NCBI GenBank assembly: GCA_900543615.1
Contig: UQSC01000076.1
Location: 1 to 8,677, forward strand
Direction of reading: 5' to 3'
DNA: 8,677 bases
Origin: an uncultured Collinsella sp.
GTDB lineage: Bacteria; Actinomycetota; Coriobacteriia; Coriobacteriales; Coriobacteriaceae
Shown: positions 1 through 8,513 of the stretch, piece by piece
Layout: every line of letters begins with the position of its first letter
Numbering within the stretch: position 1 is the stretch's first letter
Translations under genes and position numbers: made by a program
The notes under the pieces: generated by a model
The model's database searches: none
Told to the model about the DNA's origin: nothing
The model's input: the letters and a program-made list of their open reading frames with translations, nothing else

Positions 1-1
1 C

Positions 2-49
2 GTTTTCTCCGGCATCGCAAACATCGGTGAGCTTGCTCGCAAAAAGTAA
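2..49 (+). CDS. C-terminal end of an upstream gene, possibly glycyl-tRNA synthetase beta subunit (partial)
   Basis: Reading frame 2 gives fifteen codons, ending in GELARKK and a TAA stop at 47-49. The tail has the feel of the C-terminus of the glycyl-tRNA synthetase beta chain, whose last helix typically reads like LF-x-x-VADI; here it is VFSGIANIGEL. In Bacillus the glyQS genes also lie just upstream of the PPDK regulatory protein gene, which fits. Fifteen residues are too few to prove it, so no gene symbol is given. The stop lies 34 bases before the next start, so the two genes are probably cotranscribed. Confidence 0.45.
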   Translation, partial: VFSGIANIGELARKK

Positions 50-70
50 GCCAGCCTGCGCATAAGCGCA

Positions 71-77
71 AAAGGAG
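71..77 (+). promoter_or_regulatory. Ribosome binding site of the PPDK regulatory protein gene
   Basis: AAAGGAG lies six bases before the ATG at 84 and supports that start. A small 5-bp hairpin (TGCGC at 57-61, GCGCA at 66-70, loop ATAA) sits directly in front of it; it is probably too weak to matter. Confidence 0.7.
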
Positions 78-83
78 CCCCGC

Positions 84-953
84 ATGGATTGCCCGGTCAC
101 CGCTCGTCCCACCGTTATCGTTATCTCCGACTCGCTCGGTGATACCGCTTGTGAGGTGGTGCTTGCGGCGTCCGGGCAATTTGATGAAGGGGCTTTTCGT
201 CTCTTGCGCCTGCCCAAGGTGAACTCTGTGGAGCAGGTCAAGTCGTTTGTGGGTCCGCGTGTCGATGCGGACCATCGCGATATTGCCGTGTTCCACACCA
301 TTGTCGATCCGGCGCTTCGCGCCCGTGTGCTCGATTACCTGGGCATGCTGCATATCCGTTCGGTCGACCTGATCGGCCCGACGCTCGCCGTGCTGTCGTC
401 GCTCATTGGCGTGCCGCCCAAGGGCGTTGCGGGCGTGATTCACAAGACCGATGACCGCTATTTCCATCGTATCGAGGCCATGGAGTATTTCGTTGAGCAC
501 GATGACGGGCGCGGCTGCGACGATCTGTCGGGTGCCGATATCGTGCTGCTGGGCGTATCGCGCACGTCCAAGACGTCGCTGTCGATGTATTTGGCCTATC
601 AGGGCTACAAGGTCGCCAATGTCCCACTGGCGCATGGCATGGAGCCTCCCAAGTCGATTTACGAGGTCGACCCGATGCGCCTGTTCGGCCTGATTTCGAC
701 CGTCGATGTGATTTCCGAAATTCGCGATAGCCGCTTGGGCGATGACTACGCTCGTGCCGTTGCCGGCTCCTATGCCGAGCCCGAGAGTGTGCACAGCGAG
801 CTTGAGGAAGCTCGTGCCCTCATGAAGCGGCTAGGCTGCTTTGTGGTGCGTACCGACGGCAAGGCCATCGAAGAAAGCGCTGCCGAGATCATTAGCCACT
901 TGGAGGAAATCCAAGAAGCCCGTGCCCGCCGCGCCGCCCGTCGAGCCCAATAG
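84..953 (+). CDS. Pyruvate, phosphate dikinase regulatory protein (bifunctional kinase / pyrophosphorylase, DUF299 family)
   Basis: This 289-residue cytoplasmic protein belongs to the DUF299/PSRP family (YqfL in Bacillus, PpsR in E. coli). Members both phosphorylate (ADP-dependent) and dephosphorylate (Pi-dependent, releasing PPi) a threonine beside the catalytic histidine of PPDK or PEP synthase, switching it off and on. Visible features are the N-terminal strand VIVISDSLGDTA (residues 11-22), the family block DDRYFHRIEAMEYF (123-136), and the P-loop-like nucleotide-binding motif GVSRTSKT (157-164) followed by LSMYLAYQGYKVANVPL. The last 40 residues are helical, charged and rich in Arg/Ala, with little homology expected. 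Length is slightly above the usual 270-280. The AAAGGAG site decides the ATG. The target enzyme, ppdK, is the next gene, which makes PPDK rather than PEP synthase the likely substrate. Family assignment is secure; the activity itself is inferred. Confidence 0.95.
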   Translation: MDCPVTARPTVIVISDSLGDTACEVVLAASGQFDEGAFRLLRLPKVNSVEQVKSFVGPRVDADHRDIAVFHTIVDPALRARVLDYLGMLHIRSVDLIGPTLAVLSSLIGVPPKGVAGVIHKTDDRYFHRIEAMEYFVEHDDGRGCDDLSGADIVLLGVSRTSKTSLSMYLAYQGYKVANVPLAHGMEPPKSIYEVDPMRLFGLISTVDVISEIRDSRLGDDYARAVAGSYAEPESVHSELEEARALMKRLGCFVVRTDGKAIEESAAEIISHLEEIQEARARRAARRAQ

Positions 954-994
954 TAGCAGCATTTTGATAAAGCGATTTAGCAAAAATATCGCAT

Positions 995-1024
995 CTGACC
1001 TGCACTTTCTTACAGTGGTATCTT
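995..1024 (+). promoter_or_regulatory. Candidate promoter for ppdK
   Basis: An extended -10 element, TGG followed by TATCTT (1019-1024), is preceded at 18-base spacing by CTGACC (995-1000), four of six matches to TTGACA. It lies in the 246-base gap before ppdK, so transcription would give a leader of about 170 bases. A second weaker candidate is TTGATA at 964-969 with TATCGC near 987. This is consensus matching by eye only. Confidence 0.35.
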
Positions 1025-1029
1025 CATAA

Positions 1030-1077
1030 GGTAACCACCTTTACCTACCGTTTACCGCCAGTTTTAGCACGTTTACC
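1030..1077 (+). repeat. Cluster of TTTACC repeats in the ppdK leader
   Basis: TTTACC occurs at 1040-1045, 1051-1056 and 1072-1077, so the starts are 11 and 21 bases apart, close to one and two turns of the helix. An inverted partial copy, GGTAA, is at 1030-1034, and another GTTACC is at 1157-1162. Same-face spacing suggests binding sites for a regulator, but no known operator was recognised. Confidence 0.4.
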
Positions 1078-1091
1078 AAACCGCGCATCCT

Positions 1092-1109
1092 CTGCTCAAG
1101 CCTGCTCAA
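1092..1109 (+). repeat. Direct repeat CTGCTCAA, two copies 10 bases apart
   Basis: CTGCTCAA is present at 1092-1099 and again at 1102-1109, in the leader just before the hairpin region of ppdK. The ten-base period is about one helical turn. Function is unknown. Confidence 0.4.
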
Positions 1110-1110
1110 A

Positions 1111-1150
1111 ACCCGCCGTATAGTTCCCTCACGGCCCGCATTTGGCGGGT
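1111..1150 (+). promoter_or_regulatory. Potential alternative hairpins in the ppdK leader
   Basis: ACCCGCC (1111-1117) can pair with GGCGGGT (1144-1150) across a 26-base loop. The same 3' arm can instead pair locally: CCCGC (1135-1139) with GCGGG (1145-1149), loop ATTTG. The two folds exclude each other. No T-run follows, so this is not an intrinsic terminator; a role in mRNA stability or translation is only a possibility. Confidence 0.3.
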
Positions 1151-1185
1151 CGATTCGTTACCACGGTCGTGCGCGTAAGTGCATG

Positions 1186-1195
1186 AAAGGGGAAG
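1186..1195 (+). promoter_or_regulatory. Ribosome binding site that sets the ppdK start
   Basis: AAAGGGGAAG ends four bases before the GTG at 1200, with its GGGG core at a normal distance. An in-frame GTG at 1179 lies upstream of this site and lacks one of its own, so it is rejected as the start. Confidence 0.65.
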
Positions 1196-1199
1196 TATC

Positions 1200-3950
<2,751 letters not shown>

Positions 3951-3988
3951 CGTTTTGGGTTCAGACGCCTAACGTAGCCCCCCTCATG

Positions 3989-4016
3989 CCGTCCGTCTCA
4001 TTCGTGAGGCGGACGG
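3989..4016 (+). terminator. Probable intrinsic terminator of ppdK
   Basis: A 12-bp stem (3989-4000 with 4005-4016, one G-T wobble) carries a TTCG tetraloop. It begins 39 bases after the ppdK stop. The sequence straight after it (TTATCATG) is a poor T-tract, though T-rich runs follow at 4031-4043. The stem is strong, so termination or 3'-end protection of the mRNA is likely. Confidence 0.6.
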
Positions 4017-4062
4017 TTATCATGTGCGGGTTTTGTCTTTTTGTCTGCGTAAAAAATTGTTC

Positions 4063-4090
4063 TTGCAGCAGAAACCCGCGCGTGTATACT
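4063..4090 (+). promoter_or_regulatory. Likely sigma-70-type promoter of rplS
   Basis: TATACT (4085-4090) matches the -10 consensus at five of six positions. TTGCAG (4063-4068) sits 16 bases upstream as the -35 element, with TTG conserved. The region is AT-rich compared with its surroundings and lies between the ppdK hairpin and rplS. The implied leader is about 60 bases. Confidence 0.6.
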
Positions 4091-4111
4091 CGAATATGTT
4101 TGTTCAACTAC

Positions 4112-4135
4112 GTGCCGGCCAGAGTGGTACGGCAC
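4112..4135 (+). promoter_or_regulatory. Hairpin in the rplS mRNA leader, possible L19 autoregulatory element
   Basis: GTGCCG (4112-4117) pairs with CGGCAC (4130-4135). Inside, CCA (4119-4121) pairs with TGG (4125-4127), and G4118 can wobble with T4128, leaving A4129 bulged. The hairpin lies wholly in the leader, ending 11 bases before the ribosome binding site. L19 leaders that bind the protein and lower its own expression are known in Firmicutes. Whether this one belongs to that class cannot be told by eye. Confidence 0.4.
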
Positions 4136-4146
4136 CTCTAGAAGAG

Positions 4147-4152
4147 TAAGGA
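4147..4152 (+). promoter_or_regulatory. Ribosome binding site of rplS
   Basis: TAAGGA lies seven bases before the ATG at 4160. It rules out the in-frame ATG at 4154, which would lie almost on top of it. Confidence 0.7.
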
Positions 4153-4159
4153 ATTGCAC

Positions 4160-4501
4160 ATGGATTACATCCGCGCAATCGAGCGTCAGCAGATCCGCGA
4201 GGACATTCCTCAGGTTCGCGTCGCCGACAACGTCAAGGTTCACTACCGCATTAAGGAAGGCGACCGCGAGCGCATCCAGGTCTTCCAGGGCGACGTCATC
4301 CGCATGGCCGGCGCCGGTGCCCGCGAGACCTTCACCGTCCGCAAGATGTCCTTCGGTGTCGGTGTTGAGCGTACCTTCCCGCTTCACAGCCCCAAGATCG
4401 CCAAGCTCGAGGTCGTTCGTCATGGTCGCGTCCGTCGCGCCAAGCTGTACTACCTCCGCGACAAGGTGGGCAAGGCTGCTCGCATCCCCGAGAAGCGCTA
4501 A
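4160..4501 (+). CDS. rplS: Large ribosomal subunit protein bL19
   Basis: The 113-residue product has the normal length and sequence of bL19, which sits at the 30S-50S interface. Recognisable blocks are the N-terminal DYIRAIERQQIREDIPQ, the SH3-like barrel with VKVHYRIKEGDRERIQVFQGDVI, the family signature FTVRKMSFGVGVERTFPLHSP (residues about 58-78), and the basic tail GRVRRAKLYYLRDKVGKAARI. Start 4160 follows TAAGGA at good spacing; starting at the ATG at 4154 would only add MH to the protein. The gene has its own promoter, a leader hairpin and a strong terminator, so it appears monocistronic. In many bacteria rplS follows rimM/trmD, and in actinobacteria it is followed by lepB and rnhB. Here neither trmD nor lepB is adjacent. 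Confidence 0.98.
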   Translation: MDYIRAIERQQIREDIPQVRVADNVKVHYRIKEGDRERIQVFQGDVIRMAGAGARETFTVRKMSFGVGVERTFPLHSPKIAKLEVVRHGRVRRAKLYYLRDKVGKAARIPEKR

Positions 4502-4516
4502 GAAGATCGCAGCGTC

Positions 4517-4565
4517 TGTCCACTCGTTTGGACACAAGGGTCACCTTCGGGTGGCCCTTCTTTTT
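4517..4565 (+). terminator. Intrinsic terminator of rplS, with a small hairpin in front
   Basis: AAGGGTCACC (4536-4545) pairs with GGTGGCCCTT (4550-4559) around a TTCG tetraloop, with one wobble pair. It is followed by C and TTTTT (4561-4565), the classical form. A second short hairpin, TGTCCA (4517-4522) with TGGACA (4529-4534), directly precedes it. Confidence 0.9.
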
Positions 4566-4580
4566 ATCTGATTTGCATGC

Positions 4581-4587
4581 AAGGAGG
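4581..4587 (+). promoter_or_regulatory. Ribosome binding site that sets the rnhB start
   Basis: AAGGAGG is a near-perfect site seven bases before the ATG at 4595. The longer in-frame ATG at 4577 lies upstream of it and is therefore not the start. Confidence 0.8.
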
Positions 4588-4594
4588 GCCTGGT

Positions 4595-5383
4595 ATGGCC
4601 AATATGACGAGCTCGGTTTCGGCATCGCAGGTTGCCGGAGAGCTAGCGAGCGCAACGTTTGAGGAGATCCCCGCCCTCGTGGAGCATTATCGCGAGGACC
4701 CACGCCAGCAGGTGATCAAGGCTTGTGAACGCGCCCTCAAACGCCATGCTAAGGAACTTGCCGAGCGCGAGCGCGTCAATGACATGTACGAGCTTATGCA
4801 TGAGCTTGGCGGCGATGGGGTGGTCGTTGGTGTCGACGAGGTGGGCCGCGGCTCGGTAGCGGGTCCCTTAACCGTGTGTGCCGTGTGCCTTCCCATGGAG
4901 CCGCGCGTCTGGGGCATCAACGATTCCAAAAAGCTCACGCCGGCGCGCCGCGAGTTGCTCTCAGTGAAGATTGCCGAGGTGGCGACGGCGATCGGTTTTT
5001 GCCATATCGCGCCTAAGGATATCGATGAGATGGGCATGGCCCGTGCTATCCGTACCGCCGTTGCGGGCGCCGTGGCCGATACGGGACTTGAACCCGACTG
5101 CGTCCTCATGGATGGCAACCCCTTGGGCGCTGTTCCTAACGAGCGCGATGTGGTGAAAGGCGATGCCAAGATCGCCTGCATCGCCGCAGCGTCCATCATG
5201 GCCAAGGTCACGCGTGACGAGATGATGGTCGAGTACGACGCCGAGTACCCCGAGTACCATCTGGCCGAGTCGAAGGGCTATGCGAGCCCCGAGCACATCG
5301 AGGCCATTCGCAAACATGGACTTTGTCCGCTGCACCGCGTGAGCTTTTGCGGAAACTTTCTGCAGACTGAGCGCCTTTTCTAG
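4595..5383 (+). CDS. rnhB: Ribonuclease HII
   Basis: This 262-residue cytoplasmic endonuclease cuts the RNA strand of RNA/DNA hybrids and single ribonucleotides in DNA. The catalytic core begins near residue 77 with GVDEVGRGSVAGP, giving Asp81 and Glu82 and the GRG 2'-OH-sensing loop. Asp173 lies in LMDGNPLG, and the fourth carboxylate, Asp190, is in VVKGDAKIACIAAASIMAKVTRDEMM. The 17-residue gap between the last two matches the T. maritima enzyme as I recall it. ESKGYASPEH and the C-terminal HRVSFCGNF complete the family pattern. The first 75 residues are an extra helical, charged segment of the kind seen in Bacillus-type RNase HII and absent from short enzymes of about 200 residues. The gene lies between two terminators. 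No promoter stands out in the short gap after the rplS terminator, so it may depend partly on readthrough. Confidence 0.95.
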   Translation: MANMTSSVSASQVAGELASATFEEIPALVEHYREDPRQQVIKACERALKRHAKELAERERVNDMYELMHELGGDGVVVGVDEVGRGSVAGPLTVCAVCLPMEPRVWGINDSKKLTPARRELLSVKIAEVATAIGFCHIAPKDIDEMGMARAIRTAVAGAVADTGLEPDCVLMDGNPLGAVPNERDVVKGDAKIACIAAASIMAKVTRDEMMVEYDAEYPEYHLAESKGYASPEHIEAIRKHGLCPLHRVSFCGNFLQTERLF

Positions 5384-5384
5384 G

Positions 5385-5412
5385 CCAATTGTGGAGACAG
5401 GGACCTCTGTGG
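5385..5412. repeat. Possible short intergenic repeat-like motif
   Basis: Two bases after the rnhB stop there is a G-rich segment, GTGGAGACAGGGACCTCTGTGG (read in two halves: 5391-5400 and 5401-5412), containing an imperfect palindrome ACAGGGACCTCTGT with one bulge. It looks like extragenic repeat units seen in many genomes, but only one copy is present here, so the call is weak. Confidence 0.2.
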
Positions 5413-5432
5413 TTTTATAAACCTGCTGGTAG

Positions 5433-5474
5433 CGGGCCGTATGCAGCAGCATTGCTGCGTACGGCCCGTTTTTT
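5433..5474 (+). terminator. Strong intrinsic terminator after rnhB
   Basis: A 16-bp stem joins 5433-5448 and 5453-5468, with a single G-T wobble and a GCAT loop. It is followed directly by six T's (5469-5474). It ends the rnhB transcript and separates it from the yraN-comM-dprA group. Confidence 0.93.
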
Positions 5475-5560
5475 GTCGGCATTTGGTCAGCTTTTGGTTT
5501 GCTTCCGGTACTTACCCGCATGAAAGGTGCCCTCATCATCGGGGCAATGCAGTGTGCGGG

Positions 5561-5568
5561 AAAGGAGA
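5561..5568 (+). promoter_or_regulatory. Ribosome binding site of the yraN gene
   Basis: AAAGGAGA, four bases before the ATG at 5573, with its core GGAG at normal distance. Between the terminator at 5474 and this site I could not find a convincing promoter, although one must exist if the upstream terminator is efficient. Confidence 0.7.
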
Positions 5569-5572
5569 CCCC

Positions 5573-6058
5573 ATGAGTGCCGCAAGCAAAATGAGCAAGA
5601 CGCAGCAGCTCAAGGAGCGTTGGGAAAACGGCGAGCTCGACTGCGGGGCGATGACGCCCGAGTTTATCAAGGGACTCAGTCCCCGCGAGCTGGGCATGCT
5701 GGGCGAGCTGATCACCATCGACTACTTTAACGAGCGCGGCTACACCTTGCTGGAGCAGGGTTATCGTTGCACCGAGGGCGAGGCCGATCTGGTGCTGCTC
5801 GATGAGCTCGACGATGTCGTGGCTATGGCGGAGGTCAAGACCAGACGCGTTGCGCTGGATTGCAACACGCGGGTCTTTCCCGAGGAGGCCGTGGACGCCC
5901 AAAAGCAACGCCGCTACCGCCGCATCGCAAGTTGCTATCTCATGGAGCATTATCCGCTCAAGGCGATTCGCTTCGATGCCGTGGGCGTCACCATCCGCGA
6001 CGGGCATATTGCCGAGATCGAGCACCAGTACAACGCGTTCGATTGGCAGGTGTCGTGA
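5573..6058 (+). CDS. YraN / UPF0102 family nuclease-like protein
   Basis: The 161-residue product belongs to UPF0102, small proteins with a PD-(D/E)XK nuclease fold resembling Holliday-junction resolvases; the cellular role is not established. Core motifs are LGMLGE (residues 40-45), the EGEADLVLL strand (Asp72), EVKTR (87-91, with Glu87 and Lys89), the DAQKQRRYRRIASCYL helix, and IRFDAVGV near 132-139. The putative catalytic set D72/E87/K89 is intact, so activity is possible. The usual family length is about 120; the extra length is mostly an N-terminal charged segment of about 38 residues before the core. The ATG follows AAAGGAGA. The stop TGA overlaps the ATG of comM by one base, suggesting translational coupling. 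The same neighbour pair is common in actinobacteria. Confidence 0.88.
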   Translation: MSAASKMSKTQQLKERWENGELDCGAMTPEFIKGLSPRELGMLGELITIDYFNERGYTLLEQGYRCTEGEADLVLLDELDDVVAMAEVKTRRVALDCNTRVFPEEAVDAQKQRRYRRIASCYLMEHYPLKAIRFDAVGVTIRDGHIAEIEHQYNAFDWQVS

Positions 6059-7581
6059 TGGCGTTCGAGACGTTTGCCGTTCACGCGGCCTGCATCCGCG
6101 GCGTCGAGGCGATTCACGTCACGGTCGAGGTCTCGCTTGCCGGCGGCGTTCCGGGCATTCAGATGCTCGGCATCCCGAGTATGGAGGTGATGGAGTCACG
6201 TGGTCGTATTCGCTTTGCGATGCGCTCGGCCGGCTTTGAGATCCCGCGCTCGGGCATTACGGTCAATCTGGCGCCCGGCGATATTCGCAAGACCGGTAGC
6301 GGCTTTGATCTGCCCATCGCCATCGCGGTTCTAGCGGCCGATGGTCAGATTCCCCGCGACAACCTCGATCGTTGTCTTATCGCCGGCGAGCTCGGCTTGG
6401 ACGGCACGGTGCTTCCTGTCAAAGGCGAGGTGGCGTTTCAGCTATTGGCTCGCGACATGGGGCTGTCTTTTATCGCCGGCAGGTCCGACCAGCATGTGCC
6501 ACTCGCGGGCGTGGATTGCGGCTTTATCGACCATCTGTCTCAGCTTGCTCACGGCATGGGCGATGCCGCACGGCACTACTTGGATTCCGAGGGTGTCGAG
6601 GCGACCTTTGAGCCCGAGCTCGACTATGCCGACGTGCTGGGGCAGGAAGTCGCTAAACGCGGCATGGCGCTTGCGGCGGCAGGAGAACTCGGCTTGCTCA
6701 TGATCGGGTCTCCGGGATCGGGCAAGACGATGCTCGCACGCCGTATGACCGGCATCCTGCCCGAGCTTTCCGTTGAGGATCAGCAGGAGGCACTGTGCAT
6801 CCATTCGGTTTTGGGTGAGAACATTGATGGCTTGTTGGCGGGGCACCGCCCCTTCCGCAGTCCCCACCACAGTATTTCGACCGCAGGCCTTATCGGCGGC
6901 GGGCGCCCGGTGCACCCGGGTGAGATCAGCCTTGCTCATGGCGGCGTGCTCTTTTTGGACGAGCTTGCCGAGTTTCCCACTGGCGTGCTGCAGACGCTGC
7001 GTCAGCCCATCGAGCGCGGCTACGTGAGGATCGTACGCGTCGACGGGGCTTTTACCTTCCCGTCGCGCTTTCAGCTGCTGGCTGCGAGCAATCCCTGCCC
7101 CTGCGGCTTTTTGGGCGATCGCGAGGTGCCGTGTCGCTGCTCGGCGGCGATGGTCGAGCGCTATCGGTCTAAACTGCGTGGTCCTTTGGCCGACCGTATC
7201 GACATGATGATCGATGTGACCCGTCCCGACCCTCAAGTGATTATCGAGGGTGCGGAGGGCATGTCGTCGGCCGAGCTGCGCGACTACGTTGTCCGCGGTA
7301 GGGCTTTTCGTGCCTGGCGCGAGTCCCGTATGGACGATGCGGATGCCGAGGCCGAGGACGATGAGTCACGGTCCATTGACGGTGTCGTGTCGACCTTTGC
7401 ACTCGACGAGGCCGCCGAGAAATGCGTACTCGGCCTGTCTAAGCGCACGCATCTCACGGGGCGCGGCATCGTGCGCCTGGTGCGCATCGCGCGCACGATT
7501 GCCGATGTCGCCGAAAGTGAGCGGGTAACGCAAGATCATGTGCTCGAGGCCGCCATGTATCAGGGACGGAGGGATCAGTGA
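6058..7581 (+). CDS. comM: ComM / YifB family AAA+ ATPase (Mg-chelatase-like)
   Basis: The 507-residue product is a cytoplasmic AAA+ protein. In naturally competent Gram-negatives ComM is a hexameric helicase that drives branch migration during recombination of incoming DNA. An N-terminal Lon/ChlI-like domain (about 1-175) contains MLGIPSMEVMESRGRIR and VNLAPGDIRKTGSGFDLPIA. The ATPase core has Walker A GSPGSGKT (217-224), FRSPHHSIS, Walker B GVLFLDE (296-302), sensor Asn345 in ASNPCPCG and arginine-finger candidate Arg380 in LADRIDM. Four cysteines (347, 349, 359, 361) form the family's CPC/CRC pair, a possible metal site. The C-terminal helical domain has RLVRIARTIADV. An acidic stretch (425-442) precedes it. 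The start overlaps the yraN stop as TGATG; a longer reading frame upstream from 5860 only overlaps yraN. The next gene starts on the stop of this one. Whether the host is competent is unknown. Confidence 0.93.
   Translation: MAFETFAVHAACIRGVEAIHVTVEVSLAGGVPGIQMLGIPSMEVMESRGRIRFAMRSAGFEIPRSGITVNLAPGDIRKTGSGFDLPIAIAVLAADGQIPRDNLDRCLIAGELGLDGTVLPVKGEVAFQLLARDMGLSFIAGRSDQHVPLAGVDCGFIDHLSQLAHGMGDAARHYLDSEGVEATFEPELDYADVLGQEVAKRGMALAAAGELGLLMIGSPGSGKTMLARRMTGILPELSVEDQQEALCIHSVLGENIDGLLAGHRPFRSPHHSISTAGLIGGGRPVHPGEISLAHGGVLFLDELAEFPTGVLQTLRQPIERGYVRIVRVDGAFTFPSRFQLLAASNPCPCGFLGDREVPCRCSAAMVERYRSKLRGPLADRIDMMIDVTRPDPQVIIEGAEGMSSAELRDYVVRGRAFRAWRESRMDDADAEAEDDESRSIDGVVSTFALDEAAEKCVLGLSKRTHLTGRGIVRLVRIARTIADVAESERVTQDHVLEAAMYQGRRDQ
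7568..7573 (+). promoter_or_regulatory. Ribosome binding site for dprA, within the end of comM
   Basis: GGAGGG lies seven bases before the ATG at 7581. A GTG at 7578 is only four bases away and so is a poorer start. Confidence 0.65.
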
Positions 7582-8513
7582 TGGGTGAGGAGACTTTTGA
7601 GCTGCATCCCGGTGATGCGTTGTATCCAGATACCGTTTTGGAGCTCTCTGATGTACCCCAGACGCTCTATGTGCGTGGCGACCCCGCCGCACTGTCGACT
7701 CCCGCGCTCTCCATTATCGGCGCTCGCAAGGCCTCGCCGTACGGCCTTGCCGTGGCAGAGCTTGCCGCGAAAGTTGCGGTCGAGGCAGGAGTGACGGTGG
7801 TTTCGGGAGGCGCGGTCGGCTGCGACCAGGCCTCGGGTTGGGCCGCGGTCAATGCCGGCGGCAAACATGTCGTGGTGTTGGGGACAGGCGCCGATGTGGT
7901 TTACCCCCGCTCGAGTGCGGGGCTTATCGCGCGCACGATCGATACGGGAGGCGCAGTCGTGTCCATCTCGCCGTGGGGTATGGGGCCGCGTAAGTTTGCC
8001 TTCCCGCGGCGTAACCGGGTGATTGCCGCGCTTTCGCAGGCGCTCTTCGTGTCGGAGGCTGGCATGCCCTCGGGCACGTTCTCGACGGCGGAGGCCGCCA
8101 TGGACCTGGGGCGCGAACTGCTTGCAGTACCGGGCTCCATTTTGTCACCCGAGTCGCGCGGGACCAACTATCTCATCGCCAACGGAGCTTGCTGCATTAT
8201 TGACGAGGAGTCTATCGAGATGGCTATTTCTCGCATATACGGCACCCTGCGCTACTCGCGCCCTGATGCGCCCGGTATCGCCGACCTTGATGCCACGCAG
8301 CAGACCGTGATGCATGCGCTCATCGCCTCGCCGCTCAAGGTCGAAGACATCGCCGCACTCGTTTCCCTCGATGCCGTCGGCGTGCTCAAGCTCCTGGGAT
8401 CGCTCGAACTCGAGGGCCTCATCGAGCGCATGATGGATGGAAGGTATGCGCCCTCCAAGTTTGCCCTTCACGCCCAGACGCCCTTCGGTCACAATGGAAA
8501 ACGTGTCAATTAG
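7581..8513 (+). CDS. dprA: DprA/Smf-like DNA-processing protein
   Basis: The 310-residue product has the Rossmann-like DprA core and a C-terminal winged-helix segment. DprA binds incoming single-stranded DNA during transformation and loads RecA; many non-competent bacteria also have it. Core features are TLYVRGDPAAL (28-38), IIGARKASPYG (45-55), SGGAVGCDQASGWAA (75-89), VVVLGTGADVVYP (97-109), FPRRNRVIAALSQALFVSEAG (141-161, read as two blocks), PSGTFSTAEAA (163-173) and LLAVPGSILSPESRGTNYLI (180-199). The winged-helix part (about 236-290) has LKVEDIAALVSLDAVGVLKLL. The N-terminal SAM-like domain of longer DprA proteins is absent. The usual SGLAxGID..AH motif is altered here: Gly77, Cys81, and no histidine. 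ATG 7581 is preferred to GTG 7578 on site spacing. It forms TGATG with comM, so the two are probably coupled. Confidence 0.9.
   Translation: MGEETFELHPGDALYPDTVLELSDVPQTLYVRGDPAALSTPALSIIGARKASPYGLAVAELAAKVAVEAGVTVVSGGAVGCDQASGWAAVNAGGKHVVVLGTGADVVYPRSSAGLIARTIDTGGAVVSISPWGMGPRKFAFPRRNRVIAALSQALFVSEAGMPSGTFSTAEAAMDLGRELLAVPGSILSPESRGTNYLIANGACCIIDEESIEMAISRIYGTLRYSRPDAPGIADLDATQQTVMHALIASPLKVEDIAALVSLDAVGVLKLLGSLELEGLIERMMDGRYAPSKFALHAQTPFGHNGKRVN

Noticed and set aside
57..70. A hairpin before the first full gene as a regulatory element
   Set aside because: Only five base pairs with a four-base loop; too small to claim a function.
1111..1150. An intrinsic terminator or attenuator before ppdK
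   Set aside because: The hairpin is GC-rich but is not followed by a T-run, and no leader peptide with a biased codon run was found.
4961..6025. A 354-codon open frame on the minus strand across rnhB and yraN
   Set aside because: It spans two recognised plus-strand genes and a strong plus-strand terminator, has no visible family motif, and has no ribosome binding site that I could see.
5860..7581. A longer 573-codon version of comM starting inside yraN
   Set aside because: The first 66 codons overlap yraN in another frame and resemble no ComM protein. The family N-terminus (MAFETFAVHAACIRGVEA) begins at the ATG at 6058.
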